64,000 bases of DNA, taken from assembly GCF_014851395.1 (NCBI RefSeq), contig NW_024041150.1:27145225-27209224 (forward strand). Reading direction: 5' to 3'. Numbering within the stretch: the first letter of the stretch is position 1; each line of letters begins with the position of its first letter. Both the position numbers and the translations under genes were made by a program. The notes below the pieces were generated by a model that was not told the DNA's origin, did not search any database, and was given only the letters and a program-made list of their open reading frames with translations. Positions 49,336-60,775 of this stretch are shown here, piece after piece. The stretch is from Micropterus salmoides (taxonomy: Eukaryota > Chordata > Actinopteri > Centrarchiformes > Centrarchidae).

Positions 49336-50019
49336 GTTAGTTTCAGTTCGTTTTTTTTCTTCCTTTTTCATCTTTTCACGTCACATCTCTTGACAACTTC
49401 TCTTCAAGTTGGAACGTGTCTTACTGTCTGATGGGTAGCTCACTTCTATCTCTCTCGGTTTCCATTTTGTTTTTTGAAATTACGGTATTTATTTTTACAG
49501 TAAAAATAAATAGCTTCAGCTTTAATAAGATGACACAATTGTCAAGCTCAATGTAAAAGGATTGAATTTTATGGAAAATGACAACCTCTGAAATCTACAT
49601 GATGTTGGGTCACATTTAGAATAGTGCATCATGTAAATTATTTATTGGGCTACAATATGTAACAATTGCGCATGAAAATGTCCACATAAAAAAAACATAA
49701 CATGTCTGCAGGCAGCCTGGTCAGTGCGGCTGCTGGGGAACGATGCTAACCCTCTTGTGAGTTTTGGGAAGTTGGTGAAAAAGTTAGTTTTGAGCTCTAA
49801 ATGTCCTCAGTCACCATCATCTTTTCTAAATGTTAACACTTTTCTTTTTACCATTACTGGCCAGCGTTAATATATATTGTTATACTGTAGAGGATAATGT
49901 AATTGAATGACGTCACTTCTGACAAACTGTATTCTCCCTTTAACACCGATCTGAAATCTACAGATGAACACAATGTATTTTTCTATTTCAATAATTAATA
50001 ATTAAAAAAACAAAAAATA

Positions 50020-51735
50020 ATACAAAAATAATAATAATAATACATTTTATTTATAGGCGCCTTTCTGAACACTCAAGGTCACCTCACAAAACACAATAAA
50101 ACAGTACAGCAATAATCGATAAAATTAACATCTATAATTAAGTGCATAAAATCTGGGTACATAACTGGAAACAAAGATTGCTGTGACCTGATAAATAGTG
50201 ATCACGTGGGATATGCCAGTTTAAAAAGATGTGGTGGTCAAACGAGCAGGAGGAACAGTGAGGTGAATAGAAGAAGAAGACCTAAGAGCACGGGTGGTGT
50301 GTTAATATGAAGGAGGTCAGTGAGGTACAGAGGAGCGAGGTTATGAATGGCCTTGAAGGTCAGGAGCAGAGTTTTGAAATCAATGCGGTATTTAACTGGA
50401 AGCCAATGAAGCTGCTGAAGGACAGGAGTAATATGATTAATAGAAGGGTTTCTGGTGATGATCCGGGCAGCAGAGTTCTGAACCAGTTGAAGTTTATGTA
50501 TGGATTTGAGAGGAAAACCAATGAGAAGAGAATAACAATAATCAATGCGGGATGTGACCAGTGTGTGAATGAGAATGGCTGTACTAGTGGGTGAGAGAGA
50601 CGGTCGGAGGCCATTAACGTTACGTAAATGGAAGTATGCAGACCGAGTGATATTATTAATGTGAGCTTGAAATGAAAGTGTGCTGTCGAGGATCACACCC
50701 AGACTCTTGACCTGAGGGGAGGGGAAAACTGTGGAGTTGTCAATGGTAAGAGAAAAACTGTCAAATTTAGTCAAAGTGGATTTGGTGCATAGCAGTGGAA
50801 ATGGATGTTAAATTTAGAAAGATATGGCCAAGAGGAAGATAGATAGATGATGAACAGAAGGGGCCCCAGAACAGAGCCCTGGGGAACACCGGTAGTGACA
50901 GGGGATAGCTCTGATTTGAAATGTTTGAGTTGGATGAACTGAGTGCGGCCAAAGAGATATGATTTAAACCAGTCCAAGGGTGTGTCAGTGAAACCAGTAG
51001 AGACTAATCTGTCAAGGAGGATGTTATGAGAGATCGTGTCAAAGGCTGCACTCAGATCAAGGAGGATGAGAATAGTTAGCAGTCCGGAATCAGCTGCCAT
51101 GAGAAGATCATTGGTGATTTTTACCAGCGCTGTTTCTGTGCTATGGCAGGGACGGAAACCAGATTGGAATTGTTCATAGAGGTTATTGTCAGACATGTGT
51201 GCATGGACCTGATATGAGACTGTTTTTTCAAGAATTGTAGAAAGAAAGGGTAGGTTAGAAATAGGACGGAAGTTGTTGAAATTGTTGGGGTCTGCACCAG
51301 GTTTCTTAAGTATAGGAGTTATTGCAGCTGATTTTAGAGACGAGGGAACAATACCAGAGGTTAGAGAGGTAGAGAGGAATGTATAATGGTAGTTATTTGG
51401 GAAAAGAGAGAGGGTAGGCAGGCTTTTACTAAGACGGTAGGAAGAGGGTCAAGCTGACAAGTAGCTGATTTCAAATTTCTAATAATGTCCAATATTTCAG
51501 CAACAGAGGAAAGTGAGAAACTTGAAAATGAACAAGAAAAAGGTGTTGGGAGAACTGAAAAAGACAGACTGTGAGAGGTATTAATAGTCAGTTGCTGGTG
51601 AATCTTGTGCACTTTGGAATTAAAAAATGACATTAAGGAGTTACAGTAAGCAGATGAGGTGCGAGAGAGTCCGGTGGTCGTAGTATGTTGTTGACCATGG
51701 AGAACAGGGTTCACCTCAAATCTCCTCAAACAACA
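50020..51735 (-). mobile_element. 5'-truncated L2-clade LINE
   Basis: The element runs antisense to nwd2. Its 3' end (low coordinates) reads CTTGAGTGTTCAGAAAGGCG, then ATAAAATG and ATTATTATTATT, the usual L2-type tail with a short-unit repeat. The reading frames cover the linker before the reverse transcriptase, the reverse transcriptase fingers and palm (FQSGFRPCHSTETALVKI, LDLSAAFDTISHN, GVPQGSVLGPLLF), and the thumb/C-terminal part (QNSAARIITR, LHWLPVKYRIDFK). The endonuclease is missing, as expected of 5' truncation, and the YADD box is deleted. It cannot be autonomous. Confidence 0.85.
50238..51729 (-). pseudogene. L2 LINE reverse transcriptase, broken
   Basis: Three frames make up the remnant: 51729-51361 (linker, SATCQLDPLPTVLVKACLPS), 51196-50771 (RT palm, ending HFHCYA then a changed tail) and 50774-50238 (from TKSTLTKFDSFSLTID into the thumb). 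Between HFHCYA and TKSTL the catalytic DD pair and roughly 50-60 residues normally present in L2 proteins are absent, so an internal deletion near 50780 removed the active site. The estimate of length lost relies on my memory of the family. Confidence 0.72.
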
Positions 51736-51799
51736 ACTTACTGGCTAATATAAACATGTATATTAGATTGGATCTGAAAGAAATAACACAATTATGCTT

Positions 51800-51895
51800 G
51801 ACTTTTCTTTTCTTTATTTTGATATTGCCGCCCTGCTCTCTAAATATCGGTATCGGCCACAGAAAAACCCATATCGGTCGACCACTAGTCATATC
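51800..51895. repeat. hAT-like terminal fragment ('ATATCGGTATCGGCC')
   Basis: It contains TCTAAATATCGGTATCGGCC and AACCCATATCGGTCGACCAC then TAG. This is the characteristic end of a common teleost non-autonomous hAT-like repeat. The other end is not present. Confidence 0.42.
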
Positions 51896-52129
51896 TCCTT
51901 TACCTGCTCTAGTTGCTATAACTTCCAGGGAAACACAGGATACATCAGAGAGTGATGGAGGAAGTCAGCAAACCTGACTTAACATAACGTGAATAAAACA
52001 TTAATACATGTTTTCTGCCTGAGTCACATCACATAGATTTTAAGCGACAATGGTGCTGGTTAAACAACTCCCATGATCCCATGACGTTATCATTCTACGT
52101 CTTTTGTTAATGTTTTGATGTTTTGATAA

Positions 52130-52345
52130 TCACTTAATTGTAATTAGTGTCAATTTTTAGGCAGAAATGCCAAATATTCACTGAATTTTAGACGTCTGTG
52201 TTGGTAAACTGAATATCTTCATGGACTGTTTTTTGGACAAAACAAACAATTTATACAAGGTAACTTGACCTTTGGCAAAAACATTCAATTGATTAATCAA
52301 GAAAATATTCAGGAGATTAATCAATCGTGAAAATAATAATTGGCT
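52130..52345. repeat. hAT-like dispersed repeat fragment
   Basis: GGCAGAAATGCCAAATATTC, CATGGACTGTTTTTTGGACA, ACTTGACCTTTGGCAAAAAC, TTGATTAATCAAGAAAATAT and AATCAATCGTGAAAATAATA follow in the order of the family at 23270-23428. It lacks the GCAGCC end. Confidence 0.5.
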
Positions 52346-53903
52346 TATTTGTTCTAGAAAATCAAACAAATCAAACCTTTTCATAACCAGTATGTCTGAT
52401 AATGTAATATGTAATATTTACATGCCATGGTTCCCCACAGTTTGCTATAGCAGAGACCATTTAGCCTGAGATAACATAATAAATGTGAAGAAAACAACTT
52501 TCTCCTTCATGGGAGAAAAAATCACATGGCAAAGGCCATATATTTAATGAGTGAGGCTGTTGTTCAGGCCGTCATATCGTAACTAAATTTATAAGAGATG
52601 AGATGCAATCAGGATCCGTCAGACACAGCTCAGCAGATGACAGTGATGGATCGATCACATTGCATGTTCACCTCACGGTAATTCGTCGTAACAGTGTGTT
52701 GCAGAGTCAGGTAAGAACAAAAAACATTTTCTCTGCCAGGATTTACTTTACTCTTCATCATGTGTTTGTACTGTGCAATTTTTTCAGTGATTATCTGGCT
52801 AATTATTGAGTAACTGTGCTGCATATTGTGTTAATCACAAAACCACAATTTGCCATTTAATGTGGTTCTTGAAAATACTAAGTGTTCTTCATCAAAGGGG
52901 GCAATCTGAGCCTTCCTATTGAGATCAAACATCAGAACAGTATCAAGTAAAAACAAACAAACAAAGAGCTATGTTATTTATAACTCTGCTGTAAAAGGTA
53001 AAAGCTAAAGGTACAACTCTGACATTTGAACAATTCCTCATACTGTTTATTTTCAACCTGCCAATTGGTCCAGTGTGCTCCATATCAGTTCCTGTGTGTA
53101 AAAGACTCTCCATTCGGGAATCAGCCAGTTATTACTAAATTGTTTGGACAGCGCTGAATTAATCTTTCAAGACATCTCTTTTTCATTTCCCATTGAGAGA
53201 AATGATATGAGCAATATGCTATCGGGATCTGATGACAAGTGCTTGTTTTATAGCCCTTCTACAGGCAGAAGAGCATTTTATCCTTTTTAAAGGTGGAAAT
53301 AAAGAATAATACAGGCTAATTAAGAAACTGACATTCAAATTTTATAACTTCAAATGAAAAGGAGGAAGCACCTCTTTTGTGTCAGGAAACTGCAGTTTTC
53401 CTGCTCTTTAATTGAGCACAATGGGCTTTAAGCGGTGCTTGATTTTGCGGTATAGAGGAAGTTGTGCCGTCTCCTGGAACTCCCAACTTTCCTTTCACAC
53501 TTTTCTCTCTCCCACCTAATTAGTAGGCGACCGTGTGAGCAGAACTACACAGGAGATGCTGGCAGAAATTCAGTCAGCTTTGTGGGGAGCCTGTGACACA
53601 GTTCAGTGGTGCTGGCTTATGTGATTTTATCAACTTTGTATCTTCTTAAATAAGGCTCAAGAGAAATCTGTATAATCAGAGGCTAAAGGCTTCTAAAATC
53701 TGTTCAGCTTCCTGACAGAAATCTGTTAGACGCTTATCTTTGCAAGTTGTACAGTTTAATCCAGCGGTGGTCCTTATCAACATTATGCCATTTTAGCACG
53801 TACCAAACACAATGCTATAATTGAAGCTTTTAAAAGTTATACGAAGCTGAGGAAGACTTCTTACTGATCACCTAACAAATGTTGTGTTTTTCTTTTATTG
53901 CAG

Positions 53904-54493
53904 CCTTGGAGGATGAATTAGACTTTGCCCTTGGGAAACAAACTCCGGCCTTTCTCAGGAAATGTGTCTGCTACATTCGCAAGATCTCCAACTTTGACCG
54001 CTTCGCCAAACTCCCTGATATGGGCCGATATATGGACATCGTGGTTAGTGGTGATCGCGTCATGCGCAACCAGGAAGCCTACGAACGCCTTCTGAAGGTC
54101 CGGGACGAATTCATCCCCACAGTCGTCGCTGCCTCCAACCTCCGTGTCTACTCTTCAGTCACCCACTGCGACATGAAGTCGGGCTACTCCCAAGAAGTGG
54201 AGAGCCACTATGTAGAAGGTCTGTGTAAACAGTTCTACGAGGACATGGTGGATATCATCCAAGCCACGGTCCAGCAGAACTTTGACACGGAAAGCGACCC
54301 GCTGTACGATGAGATCCTGCAGCACCTGTCCCTCTGTAAAAGCTACGCAACGCTTTACGAGTTCAAGACCGAGTCGTTGGATTACATACAGGAGTATCTT
54401 CTGCCATCCAAGGGGAGCAGAACGAGCCCTCTGGTGGTGTACGGGGGACCTTGCACTGGGAAGACACTGCTGCTGTCTGAGGTGGCCAAACAG
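53904..54493 (+). CDS. nwd2: nwd2 coding exon 6 (residues 238-434), NACHT P-loop
   Basis: Acceptor TTTTATTGCAG, donor GTGAGA at 54494; 590 bp completing a codon carried from exon 5. It encodes ALEDELDFALGKQTPAFLRK, CVCYIRKISNFDRF, RDEFIPTVVAASNLRVYSSV, YEDMVDIIQATVQQNFDTES and ends YGGPCTGKTLLLSEVAKQ. The Walker A motif GGPCTGKT lies at 54443-54466 (residues 418-425) and would bind the nucleotide phosphate in this STAND-type NTPase. The intron splits the NACHT domain nine residues after the P-loop. Codon use is GC-richer than the introns. Confidence 0.97.
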
Positions 54494-55274
54494 GTGAGAT
54501 GTGAGAGATAGTTTAAAAATGTATGGTGTTATCTTTCTCCTTTTGTGTCATCCCCGCCCCTCTTTCTCTCTCATTTTGGCCGCTCATTTTGGCCGGCTCT
54601 CGCAGCGTGTTCACGCTCATGCTCATTTGTCTGTCTGATCTGAGCATGTGTCCATCTTTGTACGACAGAGTACGAGGGGGCGTGCAACTGTTTGTCTCTT
54701 CTCATCAAGCACTTGCTTGACCATCTGTGTGTCTGCCAAGAAGCAGTTCATTTCCCTGCACATGTCTCTAATTTCCTGTGAAACCGTGTGTATGTGTGTG
54801 TGTGTGTGCACCTGTACACTCATATGACTTTTATAGGCGTGCATTGGTCTGCTTTTTTTAGCATGTATGAACATTCGTAGGTTTGTGTCCTAAAGTGAAA
54901 TGTGTGTGCATGCGGGTCTGTGTTTTTGCGCACACACACACACACACCATATCCTCTGTTCACTCTCTTTGTGCGTGCCATCTGGCCGCCCAGCTACGTT
55001 AGGCTCACACCATAGCCAAGATCACACAGCACACACCCACAGATCTACTCCTCATGTCCAACCATTGCAAATAACTGTCACATTGACACACTCATTTATT
55101 CTAAGCGCCATTCATATCATCCAAGTTCAGTGTACAGTGGAATAAAAATGTTACAAAGTGCTATAAAACAGCAACAAATGAATGATTAAAGCCTAAAATT
55201 TAGTGTTAAAGATTACAGGGGTTGATGTAAGAAAAGAATATGAAACTTGTGGCTCCATAAAAAGGTCCATAAGG

Positions 55275-55740
55275 GATGGGTATCGCTACTCGATACCTTT
55301 TATGGTATCGACTGAAACAGCCCGGTATTGAGTAAAATAAAAAAGTCTCCAGTCAAACCAGTACTTCAATTGATACCTAGGCATACTTTTTGCAACCTGA
55401 TCACGGCAAAAAATTAATTTGTATGGTTTTGCTTGCAGCCAAACAACACACAGAAAGAAAGAGAAGAGCACGCCTTTTTCCTTATGTGCCTGCACCTTAG
55501 ACGGTATAAAAAAATGCCTGCACGCGGAGCCCATGCGTGATTTTAACAACTGCTCACCTTCGGCTACAGTCTCAAGCATGTTCGTCACTGCTGCAATTTT
55601 ATCACCACAAGCTTGGCTTTCCGTTGGTTTCATCTTCTGCTATCATTTAACACTTCTCTGTACATTTTTATTTGCTATTCATCACTTGTCACTGTTCGAT
55701 CTCTGCGTTCCATCACATTAATTAAAAGCTTTTGTTGAGC
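55275..55740. repeat. Possible hAT-like repeat ('GGGATGGGTATCG')
   Basis: It begins AGGGATGGGTATCGCTACTC, continues ATACCTTTTATGGTATCGAC and CAGCCCGGTATTGAG, then AAGCACGCC-like and ATGCCTGCACGCGGAGCC sequence. GGGATGGGTATCG starts many copies of a teleost hAT-like repeat. The right border was not found. The minus-strand frame 55286-55633 lies within and looks non-coding. Confidence 0.38.
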
Positions 55741-56090
55741 AACAGCGATCACCTCACGGAGCCTGTGGCTGCAGCTGATATCAGATGTAGTTGGTTTGAT
55801 CGGCTGGGCTGCACCCTCTCTTTTCCTCTGTTTGTTAGTCTTTAGTGTAGTTAAGTGACTAGTTTAAACAGACTTCTACTTGTGACTGTTGTTTTTGGAG
55901 GAGGTTTGCAACTTCCCAATAAAGGAAAAACCACTAGCAGAGATCTTTCAATTCAGTTTATTGATTGAAAGTTAACAAAATAATTTTCTGTTAATTACTT
56001 TCAACACACGTATCAAAGAAATACCTTAAATTAATTTCCCACAACTTATTTGGTCACTAAACTATTTCACTCTTCTCTCATTCAGATATA

Positions 56091-56390
56091 CACTGAACAT
56101 ATTGAAAAACGCAACACTTTTGTTTTTGCCCCCATTCATCGTGAGCTAAACTCAAAGATCTAAGACTTTCTCTATGTACACAAAAGGCCTATTTCTCTCA
56201 AATATTGTTCACAAATCTGTCAGAATCTGTGTTAGTGAGGACTTCTCCTTTGCCGAGATAATCCATCCACCTCACAGGTGTGGCATATCAAGATGCTGAT
56301 CAGACAGCCTGGGTATTGCGCAGGTGTGCCTTAGACTGGCCACAATAAAAGGCCACTCGAAAATGTACAGTTCCATCACACAGCACAATT
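56091..56390 (+). mobile_element. 5' terminal fragment of a second Tc1-like element
   Basis: It starts after TA (56089-56090) with CACTGAACATATTGAAAAAC, then GCAACACTTTTGTTTTTGCC, TTGTTCACAAATCTGTCAGA and ACAGGTGTGGCATATCAAGA. I recognise the 5' non-coding end of a frequent fish Tc1/mariner family. The match stops after CACACAGCACAATT, before the transposase start. No right end is present, so it is a truncated copy, of a different family from 59204-60775. Confidence 0.6.
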
Positions 56391-56479
56391 AGTGGATGTG
56401 CTGAAAAGATTTCAGCTCTCTAGGACATACAGATGATTTTCTTAGATTTTTTGAAGTTAGGAATGAGAAATGTCTAATA

Positions 56480-56905
56480 AATCTACATTTCTTGTAATAA
56501 GCCACGCCCACTTTGCGCAATCATAACCAAATTTTTTACATCTACTGAGTAGGGACGCAAGATCGTACAAACCAAATTTCGTACGAATACATCCAGTGAA
56601 CTGCGAGGTATAAACTTTTTGCAAGTGTAGCGCCACCTAGTGGAAGAGCTCGGGCCAAGTATCTTAACAGACGTGTCGAGTTTGGTTACAATAGCTTAAG
56701 CCAATTTTGATTTACGGGCATTTATGTAAAATTGTACATAAAGACACAAAAGTAAAAATTTATGAAAAAAAAAAACAGATTGACGTATCAATCAACCAAA
56801 GTTTCAGGTCGATTGGTGAAACCGTCTGGGCCAAAAATAGGTTTTAGAGAAAAGAAACTCTAAACAAAAAGCCATTTTCGAGATAATTGCAAAAACGCAA
56901 AGTTG
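56480..56905. repeat. Unclassified dispersed repeat
   Basis: TAATAAGCCACGCCCACTTT, GTGTAGCGCCACCTAGTGGA, GTTTCAGGTCGATTGGTGAA and CCATTTTCGAGATAATTGCA suggest a non-coding fish repeat of the 'GCGCCACCTAGTGG' type. The class and borders are unknown. Confidence 0.35.
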
Positions 56906-58110
56906 ATTGTTAGTTGTAGTTGTCATGTCTGCTGCAAATGAATCCTGCTGCTTCACTGCATTAGAACCATGTGTCTAGTCTCCATCAGGGGAGTTTACCT
57001 GTTTTCTTAGAGCCTGTCCTGATTTCTGTGCCACAACATTTTCAAACATCTTTGTTCTTTCATGTTTTCAATACCAGGCGGATCCTTCACAAGCTTCGAT
57101 GACAGCCGCACTGTGTCCTCAAGTGAAAACAAGCTTTTGTGTGTTTGTTTGCTTTGGAAACAGAAAAGCGAAAATCTGCTTCCTTAAATCATAAGAAAAG
57201 TTTTTAGAAATTCACAAAAAGCTAGATATCAACTTTTAACTGCTTAACACTGACTAGTAATTCTCAAAGTGAAATAATTGGAGGATTTGCCTATTCATTT
57301 AAATGATTGTACAGATTTCATCACAAATAACATACAGTATTTTTAAACTATTACTGTCCACACAGATTAACCTACTGATTTATCACACCATGCAATGGCA
57401 CGAGTATTATGTGTGTCCTGTTCACATGTGTTCTGCCTGTGTTTCAGCGGTGTTGAAACTGTACACCTAATTATTTAGTTAAAGGCTGAAAGAGGATTGG
57501 ACCATAAAATGTGTTCCAAGAGCTAAATAGATGTAGTATCACTCAGGTGCTTGATGTGATCACAGCTTTAGTACGACAGTCGTAGTTTAGGAAAACCAGT
57601 CGTAGAGGTGCAGAATACAGACAGAAGTGTTCTGGGGCCACTGTGCCACTGCTCTGTGCTCGAGTCCACAAGGTGTAATTCACACCTAACCCCTGGAGTA
57701 TTTTCACTTTTGAGCTCAGACTACACGGAAAACAAAAAGGTCCTGTATTCCTGAGTGGACTGAGCTGCGGTTGTTTGTAGTGTAACACAAAAGAGAACAC
57801 CGCAGTTTCTCTGATGCAGATATGTGCAAATTAAAGCTAAAAATTGGACAAATTCATCTTTAGTAATCTTTTGATCATAGCTGCCATTTTCCTCGTCGTG
57901 CAATAGTACAGGAAGTATTATATCCTTCTATTTCTTGTATCTATGATTAAGAAAAGCCCGTGGTTACATGTGCAAATAGTGTATCTGGCAGAGAAAACGT
58001 ATGCAAGTATAGGTAACTATAATTTGTGCACATAGTAATTACCTGTGAGGCAAACCTGAAAATGTGATTATGTGACATTAGAAATTAATATTATCATTGG
58101 AGTAGCATAG

Positions 58111-58146
58111 TAGTGTTTTGCGCATACAAACATGCGCAAAACACTA
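58111..58146. repeat. Perfect 15-bp inverted repeat
   Basis: TAGTGTTTTGCGCAT at 58111-58125 is followed by a 6-nt spacer (ACAAAC) and its exact reverse complement at 58132-58146. Confidence 0.95.
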
Positions 58147-59203
58147 AAATTTAAGTCCAGTCCACTGAGACGAGAGGAATCCAGGTCAAAATGTCTTACC
58201 TGTGTGGGACTTAGGGCCTCAGAGCCTCAGTCTAAAACTTGGATTCAAGCAAGAAACAAACCTGTTTATGTCTAACAAAGAACTATACTTTCACATCTTT
58301 CTGACAAAACTGGATTTATAAAAAGAGATTGCACATTCCCACATTATATATATATATATAACAAAGTGGCAAAGAGAAGAATAATGTCAAGGGAATTATG
58401 GAGATTTTTTATTTGGAGATTTAACCTCTTGAATTAACTAGTGTAGTAGGGTTTTGTGATTAAAATCAGGTGCGTAAGGTTGCAAATAATCCACAGTTGC
58501 AAAAGAACATATCAAATGATGGATTGATTACACTGGTTGTTAAATATACAATTACAACATGAAATACAGCTGGCTGTAATGGGTTCCTAACAGTGCAATG
58601 GGTGCTTTGGCATAATTAGAGAATATTTCCTATGCAGGAATGAGGCTTCTGAGACTCTGGCCCATGAAAATGGCTGGTATTTACTCTATGCAAGAATCAG
58701 GTTAATTAAACTTATATAGACTTTCATTTTGGTTCATGGTAATAGTGGGTATTAGGCCTGGGTGGTGGGTTTGCCGGGACTACAGGGATTGGATCCAAAT
58801 GCACAAAACAGACAGACAGATGCAGTTTATTTATATGACCAAAATGAGTTCGCAGCATGGCAACTTCAATAAACTGGCAATGAAGAAGGGACGTGAACTG
58901 GTATATATGGTGAGTGGCTCATGAGGGAATGCGTTGCAGGTAATGAGTGGGTGGAGTAAGGCAGGTAACTGCAGGGCTGAGGAGAGAAGTGGGGACAGGT
59001 GTGTAGATGGGCGGGGCAGTCAGTCAGTTAGAGTCGGAGGGCATCTGGTGGACAGCTTGAGGATGGCAGGTCTGGGAAAGTTAAGGGAAAGAATATGTCC
59101 TGATGAGACTGTGGCTGAAGAGAGGGTCAGAGGAGCAAAGTGCGACAGGCCTGTGCATACAGATTCACAAATGCAACCTGGACATTTTTGTCTAAATATA
59201 ATA

Positions 59204-60775
59204 CACTGCTCAAAAAAATAAAGGGAACACTTAAACAACACAATGTAATTCCAAGTCAATCACACTCCTGTGAAATCAAACTGTCCACTTAGGAAGCAAC
59301 ACTGATTGACAATCAATTTCACATGCTGTTGTGCAAATGGAATAGACAACAGGTGGAAATTATAGGCAATTAGCAAGACACCCCCAATAAAGGAGTGGTT
59401 CTGCAGGTGGTGACCACAGACCACTTCTCAGTTCCTATGCTTCCTGGCTGATGTTTTGGTCACTTTTGAATGCTGGTAGTGCTGTTCACTCTACTGGCAG
59501 CATGAGACGGAGTCTACAACCCACACAAGTGGCTCAGGTAGTGCAGCTCATCCAGGAGTGCAGCTCATCCAGGATGGCACATCAATGCGAGCTGTGGCAA
59601 GAAGGTTTGCAGTGTCTGTCAGCGTAGTGTCCAGAGCATGGAGGCGCTACCAGGAGACAGTACATCAGGAGACATGGAGGAGGCCGTAGGAGGGCAACAA
59701 CCCAGCAGTAGTACCGCTACCTCCACCTTTGTGCAAGGAGGAGCAGGAGGAGCACTGCCAGAGCCCTGCAAAATGACCTCCAGCAAGCCACAAATGTGCA
59801 TGTGTCTGCTCAAACGGTCAGAAACAGATTCCATAAGGGTGGTATGAGGGCTCGACGTCCACAAGTGGGGGTTGTGCTTACAGCCCAACACTGTGCAGGA
59901 CGTTTGGCATTTGCCAGAGAACACCAAGATTGGCAAATTTGCCACTCTTCACAGATGAAAGCAGGTTCACACTGAGCACATGTGACAGACGTGACAGAGT
60001 CTGGAGACGCCGTGGAGAACGTTCTGCTGCCTGCAACATCCTCCAGCATGACCAGTTTGGCGGTGGGTCAGTAATGGTGTGGGGTGGCATTTCTTTGGGG
60101 GGCAGCACAGCCCTCCATGTGCTCGCCAGAGGTAGCCTGACTGCCATTAGGTACCGAGATGAGATCCTCAGACCCCTTGTGAGACCATATGCTGGTACGG
60201 TTGACCCTGGGTTCCTCCTAATGCGAGACAATACTAGACCTCATGTGGCTGGAGTGTGTCAGCCGTTCCTGCAAGAGGAAGCCATTGATGCTATGGACTG
60301 GCCCGCCCGTTCCCCAGACCGGAATCCAATTGAGCACATCTGGGACATCATGTCTCGCTCCATCCACCAACGCCATGTTGCACAACAGACTGTCCAGGAG
60401 TTGGCGGATGCTTTAGTCCAGTTCTGGGAGGAGATCCCTCAGGAGACCATCCGCCACCTCATCAGGAGCATGCCCAGGCGTTGTAGGGAGGTCATACAGG
60501 CACGTGGAGGCCACACACTCTACTGAGCCTCATTTTGACTTGTTTTAAGGACATTACATCAAAGTTGGATCGGCCTGTAGTGTGGTTTTCCACTTTGATT
60601 TTGAGTGTGACTCCAAATCCAGACCTCCATGGGTTGATTTCCATTGATAATTTTTGTGTGATTTTGTTGTCAGCACATTCAACTATGTAAAGAAAGGAGT
60701 ATTTAATGAGATTATTTCATTCATTCAGATCTAGGATGTGTTATTTTAGTGTTCCCTTTATTTTTTTGAGCAGTG
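59204..60775 (+). mobile_element. Nearly full-length Tc1-like transposon
   Basis: The element is 1572 bp and bounded by identical 28-bp inverted ends (CACTGCTCAAAAAAATAAAG... at 59204-59231 and its reverse complement at 60748-60775). TA dinucleotides flank it on both sides (59202-59203, 60776-60777), the Tc1/mariner target duplication. It encodes a broken transposase. Identical ends and a mostly readable frame point to a fairly recent insertion. It lies in nwd2 intron 6, same strand, 847 bp before exon 7. A Tc1 family with these features has, as I recall, been reported as shared between teleosts and lampreys. Confidence 0.93.
59502..60526 (+). pseudogene. Tc1-like DD34E transposase, frameshifted
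   Basis: The frame starts MRRSLQPTQVAQVVQLIQ at 59502, the first helix-turn-helix of the paired-like DNA-binding domain. A 17-bp tandem duplication (59541-59557 and 59558-59574) shifts it. It resumes as GTSMRAVARRFAVSVSVVSR, shifts again near 59655, meets a TAG at 59709-59711, and shifts once more near 59945. The catalytic part is open from 59930 (TTG) to the TGA ending at 60526. It holds FTDESRF, MRDNTRPH and SPDRNPIEH, with D9, D100 and E135 of that frame giving the DD34E spacing. No functional enzyme can be made from this copy. Confidence 0.88.

Larger units (their letters stand above)
49336..53903 (+). other. nwd2: nwd2 intron 5
   Basis: A 4.6-kb intron from GTTAGT to TTTTATTGCAG. More than a third is the L2-clade LINE at 50020-51735. 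A hAT-like fragment (51800-51895) and another copy of the 'GTTAGTTGCAGCC' family (52130-52345) follow. No other exon seen. Confidence 0.75.
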
